The position numbers were made by a program, and so were the translations under genes. The notes under the pieces were generated by a model. That model was not told the origin of the DNA. It saw only the letters and a list, made by a program, of their open reading frames with translations, and searched no databases. From Betaproteobacteria bacterium (lineage in GTDB: Bacteria > Pseudomonadota > Gammaproteobacteria > Burkholderiales > Burkholderiaceae_E), in NCBI GenBank assembly GCA_018970865.1, contig JAGWVN010000002.1, forward strand, positions 1 through 64,000: a stretch of 64,000 nucleotides of DNA. Direction: 5' to 3'. Below are positions 1 through 9,075 of this stretch, one piece after another (the first letter of the stretch is position 1; each line of letters opens with the position of its first letter).

Positions 1-1409
1 CCGGTCATGGTGTCGTCCTGCTCGCCGCCCACCAGCGTGTCGTTGTCGGCGCCGCCCACCAGGACATCGTTGCCATTGCCGCCGGAGAGCGTGTCCTTGC
101 CGGCGTCGCCGTACAGCTTGTCCTGCTGGTCGCCACCGTCGAGCAGATCGTCCTGTCCGCCGCCGCGCAGGGTGTCGTCGCCGGAGCTGCCCAGCAGCGT
201 GTCAAGCCCCGCGCCGCCCAGCATCGAGTCGTTGCCCTCGCCGCCGTCGGCGGTGTCGTTGCCCGAGCCGCCCTCGATCGTGTCATCGCCCTCGTCACCG
301 GCCAGGGTGTCATTGCCCAGCCCGCCCGAGATCGAGTCGTCGTCGTCGCCGCCACTGAGCGTGTCGGCGCCCTCGCCACCGATCAGGGTGTCGTTGCCGG
401 TGTCGCCGTAAAGCTCGTCGGCGCCGGCCCCGCCGTCGATCAGGTCGTCGCCGGTACCGCCATCGGCCCAGTCGTTGCCGTTCTCGCCGTAGACCTTGTC
501 GTTGCCGTCGTCACCCGAGAGCGAGTCGGCGTCGTCGCCGCCGCGGATGGTGTCGTCGCCGGAACCGCCGTAGAGGGTGTCGTTGCCGCCGTTGTCGGTG
601 ACCAGGTCGTTGCCCTTGCCGCCGTCCTGCCAGTCGTTGCCGGCGTTCCCGTACATGACATCGTTGTCGTTGCCGCCCGACAGGCTGTCGTTGCCGTCGC
701 CGCCGTCGATCGTGTCGGCGCCATCGTCACCCTGGATGGTGTCGTCACCGGTGCCGCCGGCCACCGCGTCGGCGCCCGCGCCGCCGGCCAGGCGATCATT
801 GCCGTCGCTGCCGTTGAGGTTGTCGTCTCCGTCATCGCCAGCCAGCGTGTCGTTGCCGGACCCGCCGGTGACGGTGTCGTTGCCTGCGCCACCGCTCATC
901 GCATCGCTGCCGCCGTCACCCGACATCACATCGGCGCCGTCGCCACCCGACATGACATCGGCCCCGTCACCGCCGGCCATGGTGTCGTTGCCGGCGTCGC
1001 CCGCCATCTGGTCGTCGCCGAGGCCGCCGCTCATCGAGTCGGTGCCCAGGCCGCCGCTCAGGGTATCGTTGCCCTCGCCACCGTCCAGGGTGTCGGCGCC
1101 GGCGTCGCCGTTGAGCACATCGTTGCCGGCGTCGCCGCTCAGGCTGTCGTTGCCGTCGCCGCCGTTGAGCAGGTCGTTGTCCTCGCCCCCGCTGAGGAGA
1201 TCGTTGCCGATGCCGCCGTTGAGCGTGTCATTGCCGGTCTCGCCGTAAAGACGGTCGTTGCCGCTCTCGCCGTTGAGCTCGTCGTTGCCGTCGCGACCGT
1301 AGACCGAGTCGTCGCCGCCGCCCGCGAACACCTGCGAGTTGCTGCCCGCGACCACATCCTTCCAGATGTTGTTGCTGGCCGAGAGCACATAGGTTTTGGT
1401 GAATGCCAT
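1..1409 (-). CDS. RTX calcium-binding repeat protein (partial, C-terminus off the left edge)
   Basis: From the ATG at 1409, preceded by a GGAG ribosome-binding site, the minus strand encodes at least 469 residues and is still open at base 1. After a short non-repeat start (MAFTKTYVLSASNNIWKDVV) the protein is almost entirely glycine- and aspartate-rich nonapeptides of the GGxGNDxLx type, in dozens of copies. This is the hemolysin-type calcium-binding (RTX) beta-roll, typical of type I-secreted surface proteins, adhesins and toxins. There is no Sec signal peptide, which fits type I export, but the C-terminal secretion signal lies outside the window. An enzyme or adhesion domain could also be beyond the edge. 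A sigma-54-type promoter lies 85 bp upstream, and the adjacent gene encodes a sigma-54-family activator. Confidence 0.9.
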   Translation of the reverse strand, partial: MAFTKTYVLSASNNIWKDVVAGSNSQVFAGGGDDSVYGRDGNDELNGESGNDRLYGETGNDTLNGGIGNDLLSGGEDNDLLNGGDGNDSLSGDAGNDVLNGDAGADTLDGGEGNDTLSGGLGTDSMSGGLGDDQMAGDAGNDTMAGGDGADVMSGGDGADVMSGDGGSDAMSGGAGNDTVTGGSGNDTLAGDDGDDNLNGSDGNDRLAGGAGADAVAGGTGDDTIQGDDGADTIDGGDGNDSLSGGNDNDVMYGNAGNDWQDGGKGNDLVTDNGGNDTLYGGSGDDTIRGGDDADSLSGDDGNDKVYGENGNDWADGGTGDDLIDGGAGADELYGDTGNDTLIGGEGADTLSGGDDDDSISGGLGNDTLAGDEGDDTIEGGSGNDTADGGEGNDSMLGGAGLDTLLGSSGDDTLRGGGQDDLLDGGDQQDKLYGDAGKDTLSGGNGNDVLVGGADNDTLVGGEQDDTMT

Positions 1410-1493
1410 GGTTGACTCCGTTGAAGGCTGATGAACACCGCCGCTGGGGCGGTCAATCCGGCCCGCGTCGGGCGGGCTGGACGGGCATTGCAT

Positions 1494-1509
1494 TGCAGCG
1501 TTCATGCCA
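1494..1509 (-). promoter_or_regulatory. sigma-54 (-24/-12) promoter for the RTX gene
   Basis: The minus strand reads TGGCATGAACGCTGCA. It keeps the obligatory GG and GC dinucleotides exactly 10 bases apart and matches TGGCAC-N5-TTGCA at 9 of 11 consensus positions. Transcription would start near 1483, giving a leader of about 75 bases before the RTX start codon at 1409. Recognition is by eye; expression has not been shown. Confidence 0.65.
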
Positions 1510-1574
1510 GAAAGGCAAACGATTGTTCGGTAAGGGTTTTTTCGCGTGCCCCGGTGGAGCGCCGGGGCTGTTCC

Positions 1575-1611
1575 GTATCGGTCGGGATACCGGCGGGCGC
1601 ATCGCCGATAC
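1575..1611. promoter_or_regulatory. Candidate activator binding sites upstream of the sigma-54 promoter
   Basis: GTATC (1575-1579) and GATAC (1586-1590) form an inverted repeat with a 6-base spacer, and a further GATAC lies at 1607-1611, 21 bases on. The two-turn spacing and the location, 66 to 102 bp upstream of the -24 element, are what an enhancer-binding protein would need. The site lies between the RTX gene and the activator gene, so it could also serve autoregulation. Binding is inferred. Confidence 0.35.
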
Positions 1612-1642
1612 AGCGGGCCCCGGCGCGAAGCCCCCGCGCCGC

Positions 1643-3094
1643 TCAGTGGTCGAGCGGGATGTTCAGCTTGTTGATGAGGCGGTAGAGGGTCACCCGGGAG
1701 ACGCCGAGCTGGCGGGCGGTCTGCGACACCTTGTTGCCGTTGGCCCGCAGGCTGCTGGCCAGCAGATTGCGCTCGAACGAGGCCCGCGCGTCATCGAGGG
1801 TGAGGCTCTCGCGCGGCGGAGCCACCGCCGCCAGACCCAGGTCTTCAGGGCTGATCAGCCGGTTTTCGCCCATCACCACCGCGCCCTGGACGCGGTTGAT
1901 CAGCTCGCGGACATTGCCCGGCCAGTCGTGCGCGCGCAGGGCGTCGATCGCTCGCGCGCTGAACCCGCGCGGCCGGCTGCCGGGGTTCTGCGCGAGGGCG
2001 CGGCGCAGGAAGCGGTCGGCGAGCGCCAGCACATCGTCGCCGCGATCGCGCAGGGCCGGCACCGTCAGCTGCAGCACATTGAGGCGAAAGAACAGGTCCT
2101 CGCGGAAGGTCCCCAGACGCACCGCCTGGGCAAGGTCGACATGGGTGGCGGCGATCACCCGGAAGTCCACCGGCAGGGTCTGTGTCGACCCCACCCGCGA
2201 GATGGTCCGCTCCTGCAGCACGCGCAACAGGCTTGCCTGCATGTCCAGCGGCAGATCGCCGATCTCGTCGAGGAACAGCACGCCGCCATTGGCCGCCTCG
2301 ATCCGCCCGATCTTGCGCTGCGTGGCCCCGGTGAACGCGCTCTTCTCATGGCCGAAGAGTTCCGACTGGATGAGCGTGGCGGGGATCGCGCCGCAGTTCA
2401 CCACCGAGATCGGACCGGCCGCGCGACGGGAGTGGCGGTGGATGGCGTGCGCGACCAGTTCCTTGCCGGTGCCGGTCTGCCCGCCGATCAGCACCGGCGC
2501 GTCCGAGTCGATGACCTTGCGAAGCCGCTGGGTGAATGCCCGCATGGCCGGGCTGCTGCCGCAGATGCCGAAGGCCGCCTCCTCGCCCGCCTCGCGACCG
2601 AGATCGTCAGGCTGCGCCATGACCGAGCGGCGCAAGGAGGCGAGGCCACGGGCGTGGCCGAGGATCACCGCGAGCCGCTCGGCGTCGACCGGCAGGGTGT
2701 GGTAGTCGTGGAAGGCGCGCAGCAGGAAGGCGCGGAAGTCGCGCGACGCGAGCGCGACCGGATCGACCAGCGCGATCCACTCGGTGTCCTGCGACAGTGA
2801 CAGGAGGGGCTCGAACTCCGCCGGGCCGAGCCCGCCCGTTGGCCGAAACACCGCGAGCGCGGCGAGGGCGTCGGCGCGCCTGAGCGCGCGGCGAGCCTCC
2901 TCCACCGACCGGGCGTGCCGAAGGAGGAGCCGTTCGTCGGCGCGGCTGCCGCGCAAGGTCGCGAATACCTCGCCCCCGATGTCCAGCACCAGCACCTCGC
3001 CTTGGCTCAATTCCGTCGCCCCGTCCTGATCCGTGGGGGACGCCGGCCAGGGCCCGATGCCCCGGCGCGCGTCCCGGGCGTGAGCTTGCGGCAT
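1643..3094 (-). CDS. VpsR-like sigma-54-family enhancer-binding transcriptional regulator
   Basis: A 483-residue regulator in three parts. Residues about 34-140 form a receiver-like domain, residues about 177-405 a sigma-54-interaction AAA+ domain, and residues 453-475 a Fis-type helix-turn-helix (VSQTARQLGVSRVTLYRLI). The AAA+ domain has Walker A GGQTGTGKE (204-212), Walker B GGVLFLDEIGD (270-280) and the R-finger region. The GAFTGA loop that touches sigma-54 reads SAFTGA, so its first glycine is serine. The layout resembles VpsR, the c-di-GMP-responsive biofilm regulator of Vibrio, which agrees with the diguanylate cyclase gene next door. The ATG at 3094 gives a long unconserved start; internal TTG or GTG codons just before VLVLDIGG (residues 35-41) are alternatives. 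It probably drives the neighbouring RTX gene. Confidence 0.85.
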   Translation of the reverse strand: MPQAHARDARRGIGPWPASPTDQDGATELSQGEVLVLDIGGEVFATLRGSRADERLLLRHARSVEEARRALRRADALAALAVFRPTGGLGPAEFEPLLSLSQDTEWIALVDPVALASRDFRAFLLRAFHDYHTLPVDAERLAVILGHARGLASLRRSVMAQPDDLGREAGEEAAFGICGSSPAMRAFTQRLRKVIDSDAPVLIGGQTGTGKELVAHAIHRHSRRAAGPISVVNCGAIPATLIQSELFGHEKSAFTGATQRKIGRIEAANGGVLFLDEIGDLPLDMQASLLRVLQERTISRVGSTQTLPVDFRVIAATHVDLAQAVRLGTFREDLFFRLNVLQLTVPALRDRGDDVLALADRFLRRALAQNPGSRPRGFSARAIDALRAHDWPGNVRELINRVQGAVVMGENRLISPEDLGLAAVAPPRESLTLDDARASFERNLLASSLRANGNKVSQTARQLGVSRVTLYRLINKLNIPLDH

Positions 3095-3227
3095 GCCGCC
3101 GCGCGCCACTTGCGGTGGATCAACGGACCGGCTGGAGGCTCGGCCGGCGCGTGCGTCGGCCGGTTGCGGCGAGGCGCGCGGCGGCGCGAGATCATCCCCC
3201 GCTCCGGAAAAAGGCCCTGCACCCGCG

Positions 3228-4415
3228 ATGATTCCGCAACTCGACCGTGGCACCCTGGATGTGGTCACCATGCTGGTGGCCATCGTCCCCTGCTGCGTGG
3301 CGATCAGCATCTGGCGGATCAATCGCGCGCTCGAGGGCCCGTTGTTCTGGATGCTCGCGATCACGCTCACCCTGCTCACCTATGCGGCGGTGCCGCTGCT
3401 GCAGGCCATCGGCGCGCCCCCCGGGGTGGCGGTGGCCATGAACAACACCTCCAGCCTCACCAGCATGCTGCTCCTGCTGGAAGGCAATCTTCGCTTCACC
3501 GGCCGGGTGTCGTCGGCCCGCCTCAAGTGGGGCGTGCTCGCCGTGCTGTTCTTCCTGACCCTGTCGATCATCAACCGGGATGACGCCGCGCGGCGGTATC
3601 TGTTCCACGACCCCATCGCCGCCAGCCTGCTGCTGGCCAACGCCGCCACCCTGCTGCTGCGCCCGCCAGCCAGCGAGCGCGCGGTGCGCACGGTGGCCGC
3701 GGTGTTCCCGCTGCTCATGGCGGCGGTGTTCATGGCCCGCTGGTGGGTGGCCTTCAATGCCGAGCCCGGCGCCGATCTGTCGCGGCATGCCATTGTCATG
3801 CCCCTGATGATCGCCGGCATCCTGTTCACCCTGGGCTGGACCTACTTCGCCAGCCTGTTCTGCTACACCCGTTCGCAGGCGCAGCTCGCGCGGCAGGCCA
3901 GGGAGGATTCCCTCACCGGCCTGGCCAACCGCCGCTACTTCGACGAGGCGGTGCAGCGAGAGATCGCGCGTTGCCGGCGCAGCGGCGCCGGGTTCGCGCT
4001 GGTCACGCTCGATCTGGACAATTTCAAGCAGGTCAACGACCGCTTCGGCCATGCCGCCGGAGATCAGCTGCTCACCGAGGTCTCGCGCCGCCTCGGCAGC
4101 TTCATCCGCAAGACCGATCTGGCCGCGCGCATGGGCGGGGACGAGTTCGCCGTGCTGCTGGTCGACATCGAATCGGCCGTGGTGCTGTCGCTGGTGATGG
4201 AGCGTCTGCGCAATGCCCTGCAGGGCGGGACGGCGCTCGCCGGCGATGTCGCCCCCATCGAGATCAGCATGGGCGGCGCGCTCTGGCCGCAATCGGGCAC
4301 CGATCCCGATGTCCTGTTCCGGCTCGCGGATCAGGCGATGTACACCGACAAGGCCCAGCGCAAGGCCCGCGAGGCCGGCGCCGCGGCCGATCCGCTCACC
4401 CTGCAGGCGGCCTGA
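3228..4415 (+). CDS. Membrane-bound diguanylate cyclase (GGDEF)
   Basis: This 395-residue protein has about six hydrophobic segments in residues 10-215, followed by a single GGDEF domain. The catalytic motif GGDEF is intact at 303-307. The inhibitory I-site RKTD (294-297) sits the usual five residues before it, so the enzyme should make c-di-GMP from two GTP and be product-inhibited. No EAL domain and no recognisable sensor domain are present; the N-terminal membrane region may be the sensor. It is divergent from the VpsR-like regulator, with 133 bp between the chosen starts, which suggests a local c-di-GMP circuit. A purine-rich GGAAAAAGG precedes the ATG at a rather long distance, so the exact start is slightly uncertain. 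Confidence 0.9.
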   Translation: MIPQLDRGTLDVVTMLVAIVPCCVAISIWRINRALEGPLFWMLAITLTLLTYAAVPLLQAIGAPPGVAVAMNNTSSLTSMLLLLEGNLRFTGRVSSARLKWGVLAVLFFLTLSIINRDDAARRYLFHDPIAASLLLANAATLLLRPPASERAVRTVAAVFPLLMAAVFMARWWVAFNAEPGADLSRHAIVMPLMIAGILFTLGWTYFASLFCYTRSQAQLARQAREDSLTGLANRRYFDEAVQREIARCRRSGAGFALVTLDLDNFKQVNDRFGHAAGDQLLTEVSRRLGSFIRKTDLAARMGGDEFAVLLVDIESAVVLSLVMERLRNALQGGTALAGDVAPIEISMGGALWPQSGTDPDVLFRLADQAMYTDKAQRKAREAGAAADPLTLQAA

Positions 4416-4418
4416 GCG

Positions 4419-4438
4419 GCGCGGGCCCGGGCCCGCGC
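4419..4438 (+). terminator. Perfect 20-bp GC palindrome after the diguanylate cyclase gene
   Basis: GCGCGGGCCC is followed directly by its reverse complement, starting 4 bases after the stop codon. It can fold as an 8-bp GC stem with a 4-base loop. The following CGTTTC is only weakly T-rich, so termination is likely but not certain. Confidence 0.45.
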
Positions 4439-4542
4439 GTTTCATCCAGGGCGGGCGCGTCGATGCGCCGCCGGGGCACTCGGTAGAATCGATCGTGACT
4501 CGGCGGTCCCATGTCGCCGGCCCGATCCCCGCCGAGGGTCCC

Positions 4543-6123
4543 ATGAGCGCCTTTGCCTCACGCCACTTCCAGCCCTTCTCGGGCCAGGACATCCGCACCC
4601 TCATCCAGGCCCAGGCCCGCCTGCGCGCCAGCCATCCCTACCTGGTGTGGCGGCCGTTCACCGGGCCGCGCCGGGTGTGGACCTACGCGCAGTTCGCCGA
4701 GGCGCTGGCGCGCTTTGCCGCGGGACTGCATGCCCGCGGCGTGCGACCCGGCGACCGCGTGCTCGTGCACCTCGACAACTGCCCAGAGGCCATCCTTGCC
4801 TGGTTCGGCTGCGCCTGGATGGGCGCGGTGGCGGTGACCACCAATGCCCGCTCCAGCGCCGACGAGCTGCGCTACTTCGCCGAGCACGCCGCCGTGGTCG
4901 GCGGCATCACCCAGCCGCGCTTCGCGGCGCTCGTCGCCCAGGCCTGCCCGGGTCTGCGCTGGCTGGCCGTCACCCGCACCGACAACGGCGACGATGCCGG
5001 CGCAGCCGCGCCGTCGGCAGCCGACGCCTTCGAGGCGATCGACGCCGATCCCGCCACGCTGCCCGCCCGGGCCCACGACCCGCTCGCGCCCTTCAGCGTG
5101 CAGTACACCTCGGGCACCACCTCACGGCCCAAGGGCGTGCTCTGGACCCATGCCAATGCGCTCTGGGGCGCGCGCATCAACGCCACCCACGAGGGCCTGC
5201 GCGCCGACGACATCCACATGGTGACCCTGCCGCTGTTCCACACCAACGCCCAGGCCTACTCCATGCTGGCCACCCTCTGGGCGGGCGCCACGGCGGTGGT
5301 CAACCCGCGCTTCTCGGCCAGCCGTTTCTGGCCGGTGTCGCTCGAGGAGGGCTGCACCTGGGCCTCGGTGATCGGCTTCATCCCGCGCGCGCTCATGGAT
5401 CAGCCGGTGCCCGAGCACCGCTACCGCCTGTGGGGCACCGGGGTGTGCGAACCGCCCACCGATGCCCGCTACCGGGTCAAGACCCTGGGCTGGTGGGGCA
5501 TGACCGAGACCATCACCCACGGCACGCTCGGGCTGATCGACCTGCCCAACGCGCCGCTGTCGATGGGCCTGCCGGCCCCGGAGTACGGCATCCGCATCCT
5601 GGTCGACGGCCGCGAGGCGCTGCCCGGCGAGACCGGCGACTTCCAGGTCAAGGGCGTGCGCGGCCTCTCGCTCTTTGCCGAGTACCTCGACAACCCGCAG
5701 GCCACCGCCGACGCCTTCGACGCCGAGGGCTGGTTCCACACCGGCGACCGGGTCACCCTCGGCGAGAACGGCTGGCTCTACTTCGCCGACCGTTCCAAGG
5801 ACATGCTCAAGGTCGGCGGCGAGAATGTCGCGGCCTCGGAGATCGAGCGGGTGATCATGACCGTGCCGGGCGTGGTCGAGGCGGCGGTGGTCGGCCAGCG
5901 TCACCCCATGCTCGACGAGGTGCCGGTGGCCTTCGTGCGCGGCGGCCCGCCCGATGCCGAGGGCCGCGCCGCGCTGGCCCGCGCGGTGGCGGCGGCCTGC
6001 GCCGCCACGCTGGCCGGCTTCAAGCAGCCGCGCGAGGTGAGGGTGGTGGATGAGCTGCCGCGCTCCACCCTGGAGAAGATCAACAAGGCGGCGCTGCGTC
6101 GACAGCTGGCCGACGAGGGCTGA
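4543..6123 (+). CDS. AMP-forming acyl-CoA synthetase (CaiC/medium-chain ligase type)
   Basis: A 526-residue member of the ANL superfamily. It activates a carboxylic acid to an acyl-AMP and then to the CoA thioester. Visible motifs are the P-loop YTSGTTSRPKGV (about residues 187-198), the WWGMTET A5 motif, GWFHTGDR, the hinge region KVGGENVAASEIE, and the C-terminal LEKINK with the adenylation lysine. The overall pattern is closest to crotonobetaine/carnitine-CoA ligase-like enzymes, but the substrate cannot be read from sequence. It stands alone on the plus strand, convergent with the hydrolase/dehydrogenase operon that follows. The ATG at 4543 follows GAGGG and starts where the family alignment would begin. 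Confidence 0.88.
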   Translation: MSAFASRHFQPFSGQDIRTLIQAQARLRASHPYLVWRPFTGPRRVWTYAQFAEALARFAAGLHARGVRPGDRVLVHLDNCPEAILAWFGCAWMGAVAVTTNARSSADELRYFAEHAAVVGGITQPRFAALVAQACPGLRWLAVTRTDNGDDAGAAAPSAADAFEAIDADPATLPARAHDPLAPFSVQYTSGTTSRPKGVLWTHANALWGARINATHEGLRADDIHMVTLPLFHTNAQAYSMLATLWAGATAVVNPRFSASRFWPVSLEEGCTWASVIGFIPRALMDQPVPEHRYRLWGTGVCEPPTDARYRVKTLGWWGMTETITHGTLGLIDLPNAPLSMGLPAPEYGIRILVDGREALPGETGDFQVKGVRGLSLFAEYLDNPQATADAFDAEGWFHTGDRVTLGENGWLYFADRSKDMLKVGGENVAASEIERVIMTVPGVVEAAVVGQRHPMLDEVPVAFVRGGPPDAEGRAALARAVAAACAATLAGFKQPREVRVVDELPRSTLEKINKAALRRQLADEG

Positions 6124-6192
6124 GCGCCGGCCGATGGCGCGGGACAGCGCCCGGCCCCCCGCCGCGGTGGCCTGGCGCGGGCCCGGCCGGGT

Positions 6193-7065
6193 TCAGATCC
6201 GGTGCGCGCCGAGGTGCGCGAGCATCAGCCGGGTGACGGCCTCGGGCGCCTCGTCGGACGAGAAATGGCCGATGCCGGGGAGCTCGGCAAACCGGTAGGG
6301 CGCCCTGACGAACTCGCCGGTGCCTTCGGCGGCGGCGCGGCCCACGGTCTGGTCGCCGTCGCCCCAGACATACAGCGTGGGCACCTGGATGTGGCCCATC
6401 GGCGTGCGCAGACCTTCGCGGGCCCGGTACCAGGCCAGCGCCGCCTCCAGGGCGGCGGGCTCGCCGAGGACCGACAGATAGCCCTCGATGGCGTCGGCCG
6501 GCATGCCGCCCTCGGCCATGCGCGCCCGCAGTCGGCGGGCGCCGTCGGCGAGCAGCATCGGCCCGGTGTTGGGGTCGAGGAAGGCGGTGTGGTGCCGTGA
6601 ACGGTGCTGCTGGTCGGGGTCGGCCTGCAGGGCGCGCAGAAAGGCCGACGGGTGCGGCCGCGACAGGATGGTGAGCGAGGCCAGCCGCTGCGGGTGCCGG
6701 TCGGCCACGCCCCAGGACACCTGCCCGCCCCAGTCGTGGCCCACCAGATGGAAGCGCGCGCCGGGGCCCGCGCAGGCGTCGGCGATGTCGATCGCATCCT
6801 GGATGAGCAGGTCGTAGCGGTAGTTCTGGATGTCGGCGGGATCGGGGCGAGCGCCCGGCGAATAGCCGCGCTGGTCGGGGGCCACCGCGCGGTAGCCCGC
6901 AGCGGCCAGCGCCGGCAGCTGGGCGCGCCAGCTGTGCCGCGACTGCGGATAACCGTGCAGCAGCAGCACCAGCGGGCCGTGGGCGGGGCCCTCGATCCAG
7001 GCGTTGAAGACCAGCCCGTCGCGGGTGGGGATGCGGTGCAGCACGGGCTCGGTGGGCAGCGGCAT
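6193..7065 (-). CDS. Alpha/beta hydrolase, epoxide hydrolase/haloalkane dehalogenase-like
   Basis: A 290-residue alpha/beta hydrolase. The oxyanion-hole motif is HGYPQS. The nucleophile elbow GHDWGGQ has aspartate instead of serine, which is typical of epoxide hydrolases and haloalkane dehalogenases, and the catalytic histidine is in GIGHFSSDE. Substrate is unknown. It is the last gene of a four-gene minus-strand run (dehydrogenase, IclR regulator, dehydrogenase, hydrolase), 43 bp behind the acyl-CoA dehydrogenase. That position suggests a role in the same catabolic pathway. The start at 7065 has a CCGGAG ribosome-binding site. Confidence 0.88.
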   Translation of the reverse strand: MPLPTEPVLHRIPTRDGLVFNAWIEGPAHGPLVLLLHGYPQSRHSWRAQLPALAAAGYRAVAPDQRGYSPGARPDPADIQNYRYDLLIQDAIDIADACAGPGARFHLVGHDWGGQVSWGVADRHPQRLASLTILSRPHPSAFLRALQADPDQQHRSRHHTAFLDPNTGPMLLADGARRLRARMAEGGMPADAIEGYLSVLGEPAALEAALAWYRAREGLRTPMGHIQVPTLYVWGDGDQTVGRAAAEGTGEFVRAPYRFAELPGIGHFSSDEAPEAVTRLMLAHLGAHRI

Positions 7066-7108
7066 GATCGGCTCCGGAGAACGGGTTGCGATTGGGGGCG
7101 CGAGGCGC

Positions 7109-8257
7109 TCAGGCCTTGAAGCCCAGCGAGCGGGCGATGATGTTGCGCTGGATCTCGCTGGTGCCTTCGCCGATGACATACAGCAGGGCATCGCGGTGGA
7201 TGCGGCCCACCGGATACTCGCGCATGATGCCCGCGCCGCCCAGCACGCGGATGGCGGCCTCGCTCACCCGCACCGCGGTTTCGCTGGCCACGAGCTTCAC
7301 CCGGGCGGCGGTGGCGGGATCGAGCGTGCCCTGATCGACCCGCCAGGCGCCGTGGTAGACCAGCCAGCGCGCGGCTTCGATGTCGGCCGACATGTTGGCG
7401 ATCTGGTGGGCGATGGACTGATAGTCGCCGATCGGGCGGCCGCCGATCACGCGATCGCGGGCGTAGCGGCTGGCCGCCTCGAAGGCGGCGCGGGCCATGC
7501 CCAGCGCGTTGGCCGCCACGCCCACCCGGTTTTCGCTGAGCGACTCGAGGATCACCGGATAGGTGCCGGTGCGCCCGCCGAGCAGGCAGTCGTCGGGCAC
7601 GAAGGCGTCGGCGATGTGGATCAGGCCGGTCTCGGAGCTGCGGATGCTCTCCTTGAGCAGCTTGTGGATGTCGAAGCCGGGGTTGGGCAGCTCGACGATG
7701 AACAGGCTGATCGCCTCGGCGGTGAGCTCGGCGCCGGTGCGCGCCGCCACCAGCATGAAGTCGGCGATCGGCGCATTGGTGATGTAGAGCTTGCTGCCGT
7801 TCAGGCGCCAGCCGCCGGCGACCTTCTCGGCGCGGGTCCTGAGCGCGCGGATGTTCGAGCCACCGTCGGGCTCGCTCAGGCCGAACGCGGAGATCCGCTC
7901 GCCGGCCAGCGCCGGGCGGAAGAAGCGCGCCTTCTGGGCTTCGGTGCCGATCTTCCAGATCGGCCAGATGCCGAGATGGGTGTGCGCCGACCAGCTCGAG
8001 GCGAAGGCCTGGCAGACCGCGCTCATTTCCTCGCGGATGATGCAGTCGGCGATCTTGTCCATGCCGCTGCCGCCGTCGGCCTGCGGGTAGCGCACGCCGA
8101 GCAGGCCGAGCTCGCCCCAGCGGCGAAACAGCTCGCGCGGGAAGGTTTCGGTCTCTTCGGCCTGCCGGACGAGCGGCGCCATCTGCTCCTGGGCGAAACG
8201 GCGCACGGTCTCGCGCACGGCCTCGTGTTCGGGGGAGAAGCTGAAGTCGAGCGCCAT
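7109..8257 (-). CDS. Acyl-CoA dehydrogenase
   Basis: This is a 382-residue FAD-dependent acyl-CoA dehydrogenase of normal length, catalysing alpha,beta-desaturation of an acyl-CoA. It shows the FAD-contact region ([10 protein letters not shown]), the helical C-terminal domain with [14 protein letters not shown], and the C-terminal signature [12 protein letters not shown], whose first glutamate is the usual catalytic base. It is co-transcribed with an IclR regulator and a second dehydrogenase upstream, and with a hydrolase downstream. The acyl substrate is not predictable; branched or aromatic acyl-CoAs are possible. Start at 8257 has a GGAG site. Confidence 0.92.
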   Translation of the reverse strand: MALDFSFSPEHEAVRETVRRFAQEQMAPLVRQAEETETFPRELFRRWGELGLLGVRYPQADGGSGMDKIADCIIREEMSAVCQAFASSWSAHTHLGIWPIWKIGTEAQKARFFRPALAGERISAFGLSEPDGGSNIRALRTRAEKVAGGWRLNGSKLYITNAPIADFMLVAARTGAELTAEAISLFIVELPNPGFDIHKLLKESIRSSETGLIHIADAFVPDDCLLGGRTGTYPVILESLSENRVGVAANALGMARAAFEAASRYARDRVIGGRPIGDYQSIAHQIANMSADIEAARWLVYHGAWRVDQGTLDPATAARVKLVASETAVRVSEAAIRVLGGAGIMREYPVGRIHRDALLYVIGEGTSEIQRNIIARSLGFKA

Positions 8258-8276
8258 GCGGTCTCCGGTGGGGCGG

Positions 8277-9065
8277 TCAGGCGGCGGCGGTGGTGGGCGC
8301 GGCGGCGGCCGCGCGGCGGCGCAGGTCTTCGCCGAGCGCCGTCAGGCGCGCCGGGGTGAACTGGTCGCTGAAGCCGACGGCGCTCAGGGCGAGCTCGGGC
8401 CGGCCGGTGGCGTCGGGCACCACGGCTGCCACCGTGGTGGCGCCGCGCACGAAGTTGCCCTGATCGGCGGCCCAGCCCTGTTCGGCGGCCAGCCGCACCG
8501 AGCGCCAGTACTGCTCGAAGGGCGGGGGCGACTCCCAGCGCAGCTGCCGGAAGGCCTCGCGCAGTTCGGTCTTGCGCAGCCCGGCCTGCGCCGCCATGCA
8601 GCGGCCGAGCGCGCCGACATGCAGCGGCAGGCGCTGGCCGATCGGCATGTGCACCTGCATGGTGGCGTCGGTTTCGGCCCGGTCGATCAGCACCACGCGA
8701 TCGGCACCCACCCGCTGCCAGAGCGTGACGGTGACCCGGTGGCGGCTGGCCACGGCTTCGAGGTGGGGGCGCATCTGGCGCACCCGGGCAGCGGGCTCCA
8801 GGGCGCCGCGGGCGAGCTCCACCACCCCGGGCCCGAGCCGGTAGGTCTTGCTGGCGGCGTCGAAGCTCACCACGCCTTCCCAGGCCAGGGTGCGAAGCAG
8901 GTTGAAGCAGGTGCTGGGATTCAGGCCGAGATCGCGGGCGATGCGGTTCACGCCCACCCCGCCGCCGCTGCGCCCGAGATGGCGCAGCACCGCGAGCCCG
9001 GCGCTGAGCGCGCCCACCGGCTTGCGCGGCGGCGCGCCGGCGGCTGCGGACCCGGGCTTCGCCAT
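8277..9065 (-). CDS. IclR-family transcriptional regulator
   Basis: A 262-residue regulator with an N-terminal winged helix-turn-helix (roughly residues 15-75, [20 protein letters not shown] as recognition region) and a C-terminal IclR effector domain. It lies inside the dehydrogenase operon, 10 bp after the upstream dehydrogenase and 19 bp before the next one, so it is probably a local regulator of that operon. A double palindrome upstream of the operon (10309-10346) is its likely operator. An alternative GTG start at 9083 overlaps the preceding stop codon. Activator or repressor mode cannot be told. Confidence 0.88.
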   Translation of the reverse strand: MAKPGSAAAGAPPRKPVGALSAGLAVLRHLGRSGGGVGVNRIARDLGLNPSTCFNLLRTLAWEGVVSFDAASKTYRLGPGVVELARGALEPAARVRQMRPHLEAVASRHRVTVTLWQRVGADRVVLIDRAETDATMQVHMPIGQRLPLHVGALGRCMAAQAGLRKTELREAFRQLRWESPPPFEQYWRSVRLAAEQGWAADQGNFVRGATTVAAVVPDATGRPELALSAVGFSDQFTPARLTALGEDLRRRAAAAAPTTAAA

Positions 9066-9075
9066 CAGGCCGGTG

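Noticed and set aside
7-1248. Long serine/proline-rich open frames on the plus strand opposite the RTX gene
   Set aside because: They are the complement of the Gly/Asp repeat codons; the minus-strand frame gives the clear RTX nonapeptides and a proper start.
6124-6192. Bidirectional terminator between the convergent ligase and hydrolase genes
   Set aside because: Only unstructured GC-rich sequence without a clean stem and T run.
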